Source of the DNA: Elusimicrobiota bacterium | GTDB lineage: Bacteria; Elusimicrobiota; Elusimicrobia; UBA1565; UBA9628 | NCBI GenBank assembly: GCA_023213235.1 | Contig: CP096137.1 | Location: 2,590,908 to 2,654,907 of the forward strand | Length of the DNA stretch: 64,000 nucleotides | Reading direction: 5' to 3' | Shown here: positions 46,201 through 55,670 of the stretch, in pieces | Position numbering within the stretch: position 1 is the first letter of the stretch | Layout of the letters: each line of letters starts with the position of its first letter | The notes under the pieces: model-generated | Told to the model about the DNA's origin: nothing | What the model saw: the letters and a program-made list of their open reading frames with translations, nothing else | Database searches by the model: none | Made by a program: the position numbers and the translations under genes

Positions 46201-46712
46201 CAGCGGAGGCGTCGACGCGGGGTCCAGGGGGTTGGAGCCGTCCTGGAACTTGAACAGCTCGAAGCTGATCTCGTCGAGGTAGACGTCGCCGCCCGCGGCG
46301 TTGGCGACGCCGACCTGGGTGCAGAGGAAGACCTTGTCGTTGCAAAATTGAAGCCGACGGTGCCCGTCGGCAGGGGAACGCCGTTGACGGTGACCGCGTT
46401 GGTCAGGGGCGGGCCGACGTTGCAGCGCAGGTCGCCGTCGGCCTCGAACTCGATGTGGGGCTCGTTGGAGATGTCGCCGTCGAGGGGACCGAAGGGCGGG
46501 CCCGCGGTCTGCATCGGGCAGACGAACTGGAACGGCGGCGCGATCGTGATGCCGCAGCCCGCGCCCGGGGAGCCCGAGGAGACGTACGCCGTGTTGATGA
46601 AGACCTGGACCGACTGCGCGAGAGCGACGCGGGCGGGGAGGAGGGAACCCAAGGCCGCGAGAACGAGCGCGGCAGAGCGCGTGAATCCCTGAGTACGCCG
46701 GTGTCGGATCAT
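43237..46712 (-). CDS. large exported protein with about seven FlgD-like modules (frame break)
   Basis: 1158 residues after restoring one base at the A4 run 46344-46347. It has a signal peptide (ALVLAALGSLLPARVALA), an N-terminal domain with several cysteines, then repeated beta modules each containing a motif such as SWDGRDENGNVLPAGNYLAV, SFWDGRDMNGALVEDGDYVF, WFDGTDDTGQVVSSGTYL or VWDGRNDSGNFPPAGFYL. The last module (YVWRKLNQSGNKVARGMYFAVI) resembles the C-terminal sorting-type domains of exported proteins. I expect a cell-surface or secreted filament or adhesin. A coupled PorV-like gene follows. Confidence 0.88.
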
Positions 46713-46789
46713 GTTGTGTGTTGCTCGATGGCGCGTCGCGTCAGACCAACAGTGTACAGGAACGTCGTTACCCGAAGATTAAAGGAATG

Positions 46790-48617
46790 TTAAAAAACGG
46801 CAAAGGGAATTCGCCGCTTGAGGCGGAGCTTCAGCAGCGCCGCTTGCGAGCGCTCCGCCGAAGGGCCGACGAGCGCCCACACGCGGCGGCCCTCCTCGCC
46901 CGCGACGACGACGAAGCCGATCGTCGCGGGATCCGGCGACGGATGCGACTCCTTGAGCACGAGCCGGTCGGCCTCGAGCGCGAAGAGCATCACGCGGCGC
47001 GACTTCGTGTCGTGCAGCCACAGCCGGCCGTCGATCCAGGCGAGCGCGTTCGGAACGACGTCCTCGTCGACGGGGTAGGACTTGTTCGTCGCCTCGTCGG
47101 CCGCGTGGCGGTACAGCGCGCGGTTGGCGGCGTCGTACGACCACAGCGAGGTCCCGTCGAAGGCGAGCGCCGTCGGCGCGGGGCCGGGCGACGGAATCGA
47201 GGCGAGCTGGGCGGAAGGATCCGTCGCGGCGGCGCGGATGAGGCGGGCGCGCGCGGCGTCGAGCGTCCACGCGCGGCCGTCGCCGAAGGCCAGCGCCGTC
47301 GGGCGGTACGGACCGGCCGCGGGCGCCGCGGCCTCGCGCACGGCGCGGCGCGGGTCGGACGGGTCGACGGCGCTCAGGCGCCCCCCAGTCCGCGACCCAG
47401 AGCAGGCGGCCGTCGTAGGCGAGCGCCGTGGGGTTGAGCCCCGGCGCGGGCGCGGTCGCCTCCGGCTCCCAGCGCCATTCCATCGCCCAGCGCCCGGCCG
47501 GGAAGGCGGCGGCGACGGCGGCGGCGGCGGCGAGGACGAGCCCGGCGGTCCGCGCGCGGCGCGAGCGCTTCGACGCGGTGGCTCCCGCCTCGACGGCGGC
47601 CTTCGCCTGGGCGCCCCGCTCGCGTTCCTCGCGCGACTCGATGAGGCGCATACGCTCGGCGACGTCGGCGGCGGCGGCCGTCGTCTCGCGCAATTTGCCG
47701 GTGAGGCTGTCGGTGAAGCTGAGGTGCGTCTTCTCCTTTTCCTGCAGCTCCGCGTGCCACGCCTCGCGCTCCCGGCGCAGGCTCTCCTCCCAATGGGCGA
47801 GTTCCTGGCGCTGGGCTTCCCACGTCGAGCGCTCGCGGTCCCAGAGCTCGCGCCACTGCGCGCGCTCCTCTTCCCACAGCTTCTGCAGCTCGTCGAAGTG
47901 GGCCTGGACCTCGTCGGTCTTCTTGAGGGCGCGGGCGCGCTCCTCCTCGACGCGCGAGCGCTCGCGGCGCTCGAGCAGCAGCTCGGCGAGCGTCTTCTCC
48001 AGGGCGTTCTTGGCCTCCGCGAGGCTTCCCTTCAGCGCGGCGACGGAAGCGTCCGCCTCGGCGGCCTCCCTCTGGCGGCGCTCGGCGGAGGTCTGGACGT
48101 CCTTGAGGTCGATGAGGTGCTGGGTCTCGCGCTTCGTCCAGCGCGCCTCGGCGTCGCGCGCGCGCGCGGCCTCGGCGGCGACGCGCGAGCGGGCTTCGTC
48201 GAGCGCGGCCTGCAGGAAGCGGCGCTCCTCCGCGTGCGTCGCGCGCTCGGCGTCGAGCGCGGCGGCGGCGGCCTCGAGCTTGCCCTGCGCGTCGAGCAGG
48301 CGCGCGAGCACGAGTTCGTCGCCGCCCGTGACGCGCGAGCGCAGGTCCTCGACTTCCGCCTGCAGCGCCTCCGCGCGCCGGCGCCAGTGCGCGAGCGACT
48401 GCTCCTTGGCCTCGAGCGCCTCGGCCATCGCGGCCTCGCGGCGGCGCTGCTGGACCTTGAGCATCGACGCGGTCTCCCACGCGAGCTCCGCGCCGGCGGA
48501 TGCCGACGGCGGAGAGGAGGGCGGGGCGGCGTCGGCGGCGACGCCGCCGAGCCGCGCCCACAGGCGCTCGATCTCGCGGTTGAGGTCCTCGGGAGGCAGG
48601 TTTCCCACGAGGCCCAT
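46790..48617 (-). CDS. coiled-coil membrane protein with beta-propeller-like end (frame break)
   Basis: About 608 residues. The first ~330 are a long coiled coil rich in Glu, Arg and Ala. One membrane helix follows (AGLVLAAAAAVAAAFPAG, about 345), then a C-terminal ~230 residues of repeats such as PTALAYDGRLLWVADWG, PTALAFGDGRAWTLD and PNALAWIDGRLWLHD, which look like propeller blades. The break is at the C6 run 47381-47386. The topology predicts a cytoplasmic coiled coil and a periplasmic propeller. I know no named family. TATTCC lies seven bases before the ATG. Confidence 0.75.
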
Positions 48618-48654
48618 TATAAAGGGAATAGCGCGCGAGGGGTTTTCGGAATTG

Positions 48655-50007
48655 TTACTTCGCGCGCTGGAGGCGGCGAAGCTCCTGGCTCGCCTCGCTG
48701 AGGTCGACGCCGGAATCGCGGTACTCGCGCAGCAGGCGGCCGACCTGCTCGAGGAGGACCGAGTCCGCGGCGCCCGCGAGCTTGGCCTTCTGGTACGAGC
48801 GCCAATCCTCCTGGAACAGCCACTGCTTCGTCTTCAGCGCCATGCTCGCGCGGTCGAGCTTGGCCTTTTCGAAGGACTCCGCGGCGCGCTTCTGGCGGTC
48901 CTCGAGGTCCTGCAAGCGGCGTCGCGCCTCGCTCTCCGAGGCGCGCTTGTTCTCGACCTCGGCGCGCAGTGACGTCATCTCCGCGCGCAGGCGGTTGAGC
49001 TCCTCGGCCAGCTTCCACTGCTTGATCGAGCTGGCCTCGAGCGCCTCGTTGAGCTGGCGGCGGTACTTGAGTTCCTGCGTCAGGAGCTTCTCGTACTCGC
49101 CCTCGGGATCGGCGCGGCCGAAGCGGACCGACAACGACAGGCCGTGGCCGAAGCGGGCGACGCCCGTCATCGGCACCGTCATCGAGTAGTCGAGCCGGGC
49201 GCCCTGCGCGCGCCAACCGAGGCCCCAGTTCCAGGTGCGCGAGCCCTCGCCGAGCGAGAGTCCCGAGCGGAGCGCGAACTGGCCCGCGCGCGCCGTCGCC
49301 CACCAGCGCTCGAAGCCGACGGCCATCGTGTGCTGGCCGTTGCCGGCCGAGGAGTTCTCGCGCTTCGTGAAGTCCGCCGCGAAGATCACGCCGCGCAGCT
49401 GCTCGGCGGCGCCGACCTTCAGCGTCAGCGGCGCGCGGTCGGGCCCGAACTTGGGGCTTCCAAAGTTCAGAAGGGAGGCCCCGAGCGAATATCGGTCCTT
49501 GAAGCGGTACAGGACGCCGAGATCGAGGGCGAGCTTGCTGCCGGAGCCGCCGCCGGAGTCGAACGCCGTCGACAGCAGGCGCAGCGCGCCGCCGAAGTCG
49601 ACGCCTCCGCCTTCGGTCTCCTTGAGGCCGCGCGTGCCGTAGGCGACGCCGAACGAGCGGTCGCCGCCGACGCGCGTGCGCCGGTCGTAGCGCGCGTCGA
49701 ACGAGAAGGCGCCGTTGAAGATCTCCTGGCGGACGGGCGCGACGACGGCCGCGCGCGTGACGTCGCGGTCGGACTCGCCCGACGGGGAGTGGAACTGGCG
49801 CAGGTAGGCCGCGGCCGTGTCGACGGCCGTCGCCTGGCCGAGCGACGCGGGGTTGTACGCGACGACGCCCGGGTCGTCGCCGACGGCGCAGAACGCGCCG
49901 CCCATCGCGACGTCGCGCGGGCCGAAGCCGACGTCCTCGAACGCCGCGAGGGCGTTCGAGGGCGTCAGGAGGGCGAGCGTCAACAGCGCCGCGAGCCTTT
50001 TACGCAC
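48655..50007 (-). CDS. PorV-like barrel with C-terminal coiled coil
   Basis: The 450-residue protein has a signal peptide, the PorV-type start (FGPRDVAMGGAFCAVGDDPGVVAYNPASLG), beta strands to about residue 290 (GLSLSVRFG) and a long coiled coil (about 295-410) rich in Glu, Arg and Leu. A barrel with such a tail could anchor the outer membrane to a periplasmic partner. GTG start; TATAAT lies eight bases before it. Confidence 0.8.
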   Translation of the reverse strand: MRKRLAALLTLALLTPSNALAAFEDVGFGPRDVAMGGAFCAVGDDPGVVAYNPASLGQATAVDTAAAYLRQFHSPSGESDRDVTRAAVVAPVRQEIFNGAFSFDARYDRRTRVGGDRSFGVAYGTRGLKETEGGGVDFGGALRLLSTAFDSGGGSGSKLALDLGVLYRFKDRYSLGASLLNFGSPKFGPDRAPLTLKVGAAEQLRGVIFAADFTKRENSSAGNGQHTMAVGFERWWATARAGQFALRSGLSLGEGSRTWNWGLGWRAQGARLDYSMTVPMTGVARFGHGLSLSVRFGRADPEGEYEKLLTQELKYRRQLNEALEASSIKQWKLAEELNRLRAEMTSLRAEVENKRASESEARRRLQDLEDRQKRAAESFEKAKLDRASMALKTKQWLFQEDWRSYQKAKLAGAADSVLLEQVGRLLREYRDSGVDLSEASQELRRLQRAK

Positions 50008-50015
50008 AGGGTCCG

Positions 50016-50021
50016 ATTATA
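50016..50021 (-). promoter_or_regulatory. -10 box of the PorV/coiled-coil gene
   Basis: Consensus TATAAT on the minus strand, eight bases before GTG 50007. Confidence 0.55.
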
Positions 50022-50057
50022 AAGGATTCGCCGCTTCCTTAGATTACGGGGTTGTTG

Positions 50058-51579
50058 CTACTCGAGGCGGTAGTCTTCGGGATCGAGCGCGGCCGCGGAC
50101 AGGTCGAGCGTCTCGGGCGGCACGCCGCCGCGCGCCTCGACGAGCCGGGCGGCCGACCAGGCGGCGAAGGCGTAGGAGAGCTTCGCGTCGCGCGCGTAGC
50201 TCTCGTCGCGGCGCCAGGACGCGGAGCGGCGCAGGACGACGGGCGCGGGATGACGCGGCGCGCCGGCACGCTGGACGAGCCCTTCCGGCGCGAGCGCGGC
50301 CGCGGGAAGCGTCCCCGGGGCGAGCCCGGAGACGAAAACGTCCGCCCGGCCGGAGCGCGCGGCCAGCCACGCGCGCGGCTCGACGAGGCCCGCGCCCGCG
50401 AGCTCGACGGGCGCGGAGCGCGGCGCGGCGGCCTCGAGCCAGCGCACGCCGAACAGCGCGGTGTCCCCCCGCCAGAAGCGCACCTCCCGGCGGGACCGCG
50501 CGCCGCAGGTTGCGGGCATAGTCGAGCGCGAGGAAGTCGTCGCGGCGGTCCGGCACCGGAAGGCGGGGCAGCAGGAACGACGCCGCGAGCGCGAGCGCCG
50601 CGACGGGAGCGGACTCCGCGGCGAGCACCGCCGCCGCGAGGCAAGGAACGATGAACGCGGGCTCGAGCACCGACCGGGCCACCCAGTTCGACGGATCGAA
50701 GCCCGAGATCACGATGAAGAGCGGGCCCGAGAGCAGCGCGCCGAGCAGCAGGGCGGACGCGCGGCTCTTATCCGCGCGATAGGCGCCGTACGCGGCCGCC
50801 GCGGCGACCGGAACTCCGACGGCGAGCGCCCAGGCCTTCAACGACCACGCGCCGAGCGCGAGCGCGCCTTCCGGGGTGAACGGACGCGCGAGCTGGGCCG
50901 ACAGCGTGCCGGTCCCGTACTGGGCGCGCAGCGCGACCGCGACGGCCTCGCTCAGCGAGCCGAGCCGTATCCAGAGGAAGAGGTTCGGCGTGAGACCCAC
51001 GGCCGTCCAGAGAAGCCATTCGGGCCAGCGGCGGAGCTGCGACCGCCACAGAAGGAGCAGCGCCGGAAGGAAGAACAGCAGCGACTGATGATTGACGAGC
51101 CCGAGGCCGAAGAGGAACGCAGAGAGCCGGAAGGAGGCGTCGCCGCCTCCGGAGAGGAAATACAGCGCCGCGACGAACAGCGCGTGCAGAGAATACTTCT
51201 CCTGCAGGAGCGAGAACTTCCACAGCGGCGCGCAAAGCGCGAGGATCGCGGCCGCCGCGAGCGCGGCCGGAAGGCCGGAGCGGCGGCGGACGGCCGCGAA
51301 GACCAGGGCGACCGCGCCCGCGCCCGCCAGGCAGGACAGCACGGAGAGACGGTAGGCGGGGTTGCCGAGCGGAAAGACCGAGATCCACGCGTGCCCGAGG
51401 ATCGAATACAGCGGATAGCCCGGCGGATGGGCCGGCGACAGGGTCAGCGCGGCCAGGGCCATGTCCGCCGAATCGCGGGGCGCGATCGACGGCGACGCCC
51501 CGGAGAGGTACAGGCCGAACGCCGCGAAGAAGACGAGGGCCGTCACCGCCAGCTTCTCAGCGGAAGCGCCGGGTCGCAC
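50058..51579 (-). CDS. DUF2723-like polytopic membrane protein (frame break)
   Basis: About 507 residues. The N-terminal part has the pattern LYLSGASPSIAPRDSADMALAALTLSPAHPPGYPLYSILGHAW, characteristic of DUF2723/glycosyltransferase-like proteins, followed by eight or more membrane helices. The C-terminal ~160 residues are soluble (VRFWRGDTALFGVRWLEAA). Frames change at the C3 run near 50486-50488. Members are thought to modify glycans or proteins at the membrane. GTG 51579 is preceded by AGGAGG and lies inside the tsaD end; GTG 51546 is an alternative. Confidence 0.7.
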
Positions 51580-52528
51580 GCGCCCCCCGCCCTCCTGCCC
51601 GCCGACAGCCGGCGCCAGGCCGCGTGCGCGATCATCGCCGCGTTGTCGGTGCAGAGAATTCGCGCGGGAAGGCGGACCCCGAAGCCTTCGGCCGCCCCTT
51701 TTTCCGCCAACAGCGCGCGCAGGCGGGAGTTGGCCGCCACCCCGCCGCCGAGCACGAGGTCCTTCGCCTTGAAATTCCGCGCGGCGCGCAGCGCCTTGTC
51801 GACGAGCGTCTCGGCGACGGCCTCCTGGAACGACGCGCACACGTCCGCGAGCTCGCGGCCCTTCGGCTTGCGGCCCTTCAGGTGGTAGAGGACCGAGGTC
51901 TTCAGTCCCGAGAACGAGAAGTCCCAGGTGCCGGGGAGATTCGGACGCGGGAAGGCGACCGCGGAGGGGTCCCCTTCGCGGCGAGGCGGTCGATCTCCGG
52001 GCCGCCGGGGTAGCCGAGGCCGAGCAGGCGCGCGACTTTGTCGTAGGCCTCGCCGGCCGCGTCGTCGAGCGTTCGGCCGAGGACCTTGTACGAGCCGGGC
52101 GCCTTGGCGAGCACGAGGTCCGTGTGGCCGCCGGAGACGACGAGCGCGACCGCGGGCCAGCGCAGCGTGTGCTCGAGCTCGGCGGCGAGGACGTGGCCCT
52201 CGAGATGATTGACGCCCACCGCGGGGACGCCCATCAGCCGCGCCAGGGTCTGCCCCGCGACCTTGCCGACGAGCAGCGGGCCCATGAGGCCGGGGCCGCG
52301 CGTGTAGGCGACGGCGTCGACGCGCCCCTTGCCCGCCTCCTTCAGTGCCCGCGCGACGGCGGGCATCAGGTTGTCGAGGTGGGCCCGCGCCGCGAGCTCG
52401 GGCACCACGCCGCGGAACGGCGCGTGCAGGGCCGTCTGGGACGACACGACGTTCGAGAGCAGCCGCCCGTCCTCGACGACCGCCGCCGAGGTGTCGTCGC
52501 AGGACGTCTCGACGCCCAGGATCCTCAG
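51543..52528 (-). CDS. tsaD: TsaD, tRNA threonylcarbamoyladenosine synthase subunit (frame break, CTG start)
   Basis: About 328 residues after restoring one base at the C4 run 51971-51974. It starts RILGVETSCDDTSAAVVEDG and contains the metal-binding HLEGHVLA motif and SGGHTDLVLA, all diagnostic of TsaD/Kae1. It installs the t6A modification of tRNA with TsaB, TsaE and TsaC. No ATG, GTG or TTG is available: an in-frame TGA lies ten codons upstream, so the start appears to be CTG 52528, six bases after GGAGGG. A base error (ATG read as CTG) is possible. It follows the ctpA gene at once. Confidence 0.93.
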
Positions 52529-52529
52529 G

Positions 52530-53801
52530 TCAGCCCTCCCGCTTCAGCGCGCCGAGCACGTCGCGCGCCTTCAGCAGCTCGACCGCGCGGTCGAGCGCCT
52601 CGTCGCGGACCATCTCCTCGGGCTTGACGACCGAGCGCGGCTTGCGGTCCTTGGCGTAGACCATCTCCCACTGCGCGTAGAGCTTGGACTCGGCGTCCTG
52701 CGTGACGGGGACGACGATGTCGGGCTCGATGCCGCCCGTCTTGTTCTTCTCGTCGCGGTGGATCGCCCGCCCGGCGGGCGTGTAGTACCGCGCGACGGTC
52801 AGGCGCAGGCCCGAGCCGTCGGGCAGGGGGATCAGCGACTGGACGCTGGCCTTGCCGAAGCTGCGCTGGCCGACGACGACCGCGCGCTTGTGGTCCTGGA
52901 AGGCCCCCGCGACGATTTCCGACGCGGACGCCGAGCCGCCGTTGATGAGCACGACGAGCGGCAAGGTCGGGTACAGGGCCTTGGCGGCCGCCGTGAAGTC
53001 CTGGCGGCTGTCGGCCTTGCGGCCCTGGGTGTAGACGACGAGCTTGCCCTCGCCGAGGAACATCGAGGCGACCTCGACGGCCGCGGACAGCAGGCCGCCG
53101 GGGTCGTTGCGCAGGTCGACGACGAGGCTGGTCATGCCCTCCTTCTTGAGCTTGCGCAGCGCCTCGGAGACGTCGTCCGCGGTCTTGGCGCTGAACTCGG
53201 CGATGCGGAGGTAGCCGACGCCGCCGTCGAGCTTCATCGACAGCGTCGACTCGATCTTCACGAGCTCGCGCGTGATCTCGACGGCGATCGTCTTCCATTC
53301 CCCCTCGCCGCCCTCCTCGGGCCCGCGCTCCACCTTGAGCTTGACCTTCGAGCCCGGGGCGCCGCGCAGCGTGCGCAGCGCGTCGGACATCGTCATGTCC
53401 TTCGTCGGCGCCCCGTCGATCTCCACGATGCGGTCGTTGGGCAGGACGCCCTGACGGTAGGCCGGCGAGCCCGGCATCGGCGTCTGCACGGTCAGCCAGT
53501 CGTCCTTGATCGTCAGGCGAAGTCCGACGCCGCCGAACTGTCCCTCGGTCTCGGTCTTCATCTCGCGGTGGTACTCGGGCTCCATGAACTGGGAGTACGG
53601 GTCGAGCGTGCGGACCATCCCGGAGGCCGCGCCGTAGATGAGCTTCTGCGTCTCGGGCTCGTCGACGTAGTTGTCCTGGACGTAGCCGAGCACGTCGACG
53701 AGGAGCTTGAGCTGCTCGTAGGTCTTGTCGGCTCCGGCCGCGCGCGCCGGCCCCGCGGCCGCGAGGGCCAGGACGAGGGCGGCGGCGATCGAAAGCTTCA
53801 T
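52530..53801 (-). CDS. ctpA: C-terminal processing protease (CtpA/Prc family S41)
   Basis: The 423-residue protein has a signal peptide (LSIAAALVLALAAAGPARAA), a PDZ domain (GVGLRLTIKDDWLTVQTPMPGSPAYRQGVLPNDRIVEIDG) and the S41 catalytic domain with the nucleophile in NGGSASASEIVAGAFQ and the general-base Lys in GQRSFGKASVQ. It works in the periplasm, often on cell-wall enzymes. It sits 10 bases behind the envC-like gene, a fitting neighbour. Confidence 0.92.
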   Translation of the reverse strand: MKLSIAAALVLALAAAGPARAAGADKTYEQLKLLVDVLGYVQDNYVDEPETQKLIYGAASGMVRTLDPYSQFMEPEYHREMKTETEGQFGGVGLRLTIKDDWLTVQTPMPGSPAYRQGVLPNDRIVEIDGAPTKDMTMSDALRTLRGAPGSKVKLKVERGPEEGGEGEWKTIAVEITRELVKIESTLSMKLDGGVGYLRIAEFSAKTADDVSEALRKLKKEGMTSLVVDLRNDPGGLLSAAVEVASMFLGEGKLVVYTQGRKADSRQDFTAAAKALYPTLPLVVLINGGSASASEIVAGAFQDHKRAVVVGQRSFGKASVQSLIPLPDGSGLRLTVARYYTPAGRAIHRDEKNKTGGIEPDIVVPVTQDAESKLYAQWEMVYAKDRKPRSVVKPEEMVRDEALDRAVELLKARDVLGALKREG

Positions 53802-53811
53802 GTCGGTTCTC

Positions 53812-54921
53812 CTATTTTCTCTGCAGCCAGTCCGCCGGATCGAGCGCCTCGGCGCCGCGCCGGATCTCGAGGTAGACCTTCCCGTCCGCGCCGGCCGAGG
53901 CGAGGCGCTCGCCGGCGCGCAGCGCGGCGCCCTTGTCCTTCTCGATCTCGCCGAGCTCGCCGTAGACGCTGAAGAAGCCGCCGCCGTGGTCGACGATGAC
54001 GACCTTGCCGTAGGACCTGAAGGGTCCCGCGAAGATGACCGAGCCCTGGGCGATCGCCGTCACGGGCGCGCCGGGCGCGCACGAAAACGTCGCGCCCTGG
54101 CGCACGGTCCACGTGCCGAGCTGCGCGTCGCGCTCGCGGCCGAAGGGACGCGCGACGCGACCCTCGACGGGCCACGCGAGCGAGTGCGCCGGGCGGTCGA
54201 GCTTGGCGACGGGGCCGGGCTTGCGCCGGGCTCCCTGCTTGCCGAGCTTCTCGAGCAGGGAGGCCATCGCCTTGGCCGACTCCTCGAGCTCCTTGGCGCG
54301 GCGAGCGGCCGCCGCGACCTTGACCTGGGTCACCTCGAGCGCGGCTTTCTTTTCCTCGTACTCGCGGCGGCGCCCCTCCCGCTCGCTCTGGGCGCGGCGG
54401 CGGGTCGCGTCGAGGTCCCGCGCGCGGCGCCCCGTCTCGGCCTCGGCTTCCTCGGTCTTGCGGCGGAAGCCCTGGAGGCCCTTCACGTGGCGCGCCTTCT
54501 CGACGATCGCCGCGCGGCGAAACTCCTCGGCCCACAGCTCGCGCGTGCCGTACGCGTCGGCGCGGGCGGCGCCGCTCGCGGCGTGTCGCGCGGCCTCCGA
54601 GGCGAGCGCCGCCGTCCAGAAACCCGCGACGCTGCGCGCGGCGTCGAGGCGGCTCTTGAGGTCCGCGCGGCGCGCCTCGGCGCGGCGGATGTCGGACTGC
54701 AGGGACTCGACGCGGCGGCGCGACTGCGCGTCGCGGCTCTCGAGCCCCTTCACGTCGTCGCCGAGCTCGCGCTCCTCGCCTCGCAGCTCCTCGAGCTCCT
54801 GGAGCGTCTGCTTGAGCTCGGCCTGGACGCGCGAGAGCTCCCGGCGTTTGGCGCCGAGCTGCGCCGCCGCCGGAGCGGCGGCCAGCGCGAGGAGGACGGC
54901 CGTCAGGATTCCGCGCGCCAT
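53812..54921 (-). CDS. envC: EnvC-like murein hydrolase activator with degenerate LytM domain
   Basis: The 369-residue protein has a signal peptide (ILTAVLLALAAAPAAAQ), a long coiled coil (about 25-240) and a C-terminal M23/LytM domain. The zinc ligands are lost: the usual H..GxDF is TVRQGATF, and the final HFE motif is VYLEIR, so it cannot cleave peptidoglycan itself. This is the EnvC pattern: it activates amidases and is controlled by FtsEX. It starts at ATG 54921 and overlaps the ftsX end by 19 bases. Confidence 0.85.
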   Translation of the reverse strand: MARGILTAVLLALAAAPAAAQLGAKRRELSRVQAELKQTLQELEELRGEERELGDDVKGLESRDAQSRRRVESLQSDIRRAEARRADLKSRLDAARSVAGFWTAALASEAARHAASGAARADAYGTRELWAEEFRRAAIVEKARHVKGLQGFRRKTEEAEAETGRRARDLDATRRRAQSEREGRRREYEEKKAALEVTQVKVAAAARRAKELEESAKAMASLLEKLGKQGARRKPGPVAKLDRPAHSLAWPVEGRVARPFGRERDAQLGTWTVRQGATFSCAPGAPVTAIAQGSVIFAGPFRSYGKVVIVDHGGGFFSVYGELGEIEKDKGAALRAGERLASAGADGKVYLEIRRGAEALDPADWLQRK

Positions 54922-55643
54922 AGCGACAAGGACCAGCCGATCGTCGCGCAGCCCGCGATCAGGGCGAGCTGCGCCCCCGTCGCCGGCCACGCCCAGAGCA
55001 GCTCGTCCCGGCGAAGCGGCCACGCGATCGCGACGGCCGCGAGCAGGCCCGCGGCGCCCCCGAGGCCGGCCCACGCGGAGAGGCCCCGGCGCCCGGCGCC
55101 GGACTTCGCCGCGCCCGCGAGCGCCGCGAGCGCGAGGCCCGCCCCGAGGCAGAGCAAGGTGCTCAGCGTCACGCGCAGAAGGCGCGAGTAGAAGCGCAGG
55201 CGCAGGATCGCCTGCACCTGCCCCGGCTTCCAGCGCACGTCGGACCACTCCGCGAGCCCGCGCGCCTCGTCGAGCCAGGCGCCGAGCCGCGTGAACGCCT
55301 CGGCGGCGGGCCGGACCTCGAAGGCCGAGGGAAGAGGGTTGTCGCCGACGAGGGCGACGGATTCCGCGAGCTCCGGGTCCTCCCGCTTGAGCGCGGCGAG
55401 CGCGTCGTCGGCGGGGACGAAGCGCACGTCGGCGGCCTCGGGGAAGGCGCGCAGCTTCTCCTCGAGCACCTTCGCGCGGGAGGCGTCGAGGCTGGGCCGC
55501 GCGAAGAACACCACGCGGAAGTCGTCGCGCAAGGATTCCTCGAGGCGCGAGACGTGGCTCTCGGCGAGCAGAAGGGTCTCCCCGGCGAGGCCGGCGGCCG
55601 CCGCGAGAGCGAAAATCCAGGCCGAGCGAGCCTTGGCACCCAT
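54903..55643 (-). CDS. ftsX: FtsX, cell-division ABC transporter-like permease
   Basis: The 246-residue protein has the FtsX layout: an N-terminal helix (AWIFALAAAAGLAGETLLLA), a periplasmic domain (about 30-155, VVFFARPSLDASRAKVLEEKL, LPSAFEVRP), then three helices. With FtsE it senses division and drives EnvC in the periplasm. No ftsE gene is adjacent here. TAGAAT ends seven bases before the ATG, so transcription starts here and the mRNA is probably leaderless. Confidence 0.85.
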   Translation of the reverse strand: MGAKARSAWIFALAAAAGLAGETLLLAESHVSRLEESLRDDFRVVFFARPSLDASRAKVLEEKLRAFPEAADVRFVPADDALAALKREDPELAESVALVGDNPLPSAFEVRPAAEAFTRLGAWLDEARGLAEWSDVRWKPGQVQAILRLRFYSRLLRVTLSTLLCLGAGLALAALAGAAKSGAGRRGLSAWAGLGGAAGLLAAVAIAWPLRRDELLWAWPATGAQLALIAGCATIGWSLSLWRAES

Positions 55644-55650
55644 GGGGGCG

Positions 55651-55656
55651 ATTCTA
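55651..55656 (-). promoter_or_regulatory. -10 box of the ftsX operon
   Basis: TAGAAT on the minus strand, seven bases (CGCCCCC) before ATG 55643. Confidence 0.5.
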
Positions 55657-55670
55657 TGAAATGCGGGGGT

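Noticed and set aside
43264..46692. 1142-codon open frame on the plus strand
   Set aside because: It is antisense to the FlgD-module gene, rich in Arg, and has no recognisable motif. Long antisense frames are expected at this GC content.
48600..48660. TATAAT overlapping the ATG at 48617
   Set aside because: The box includes the start codon itself, so it cannot serve as the -10; TATTCC seven bases upstream is more likely but weak, so I did not list it as a feature.
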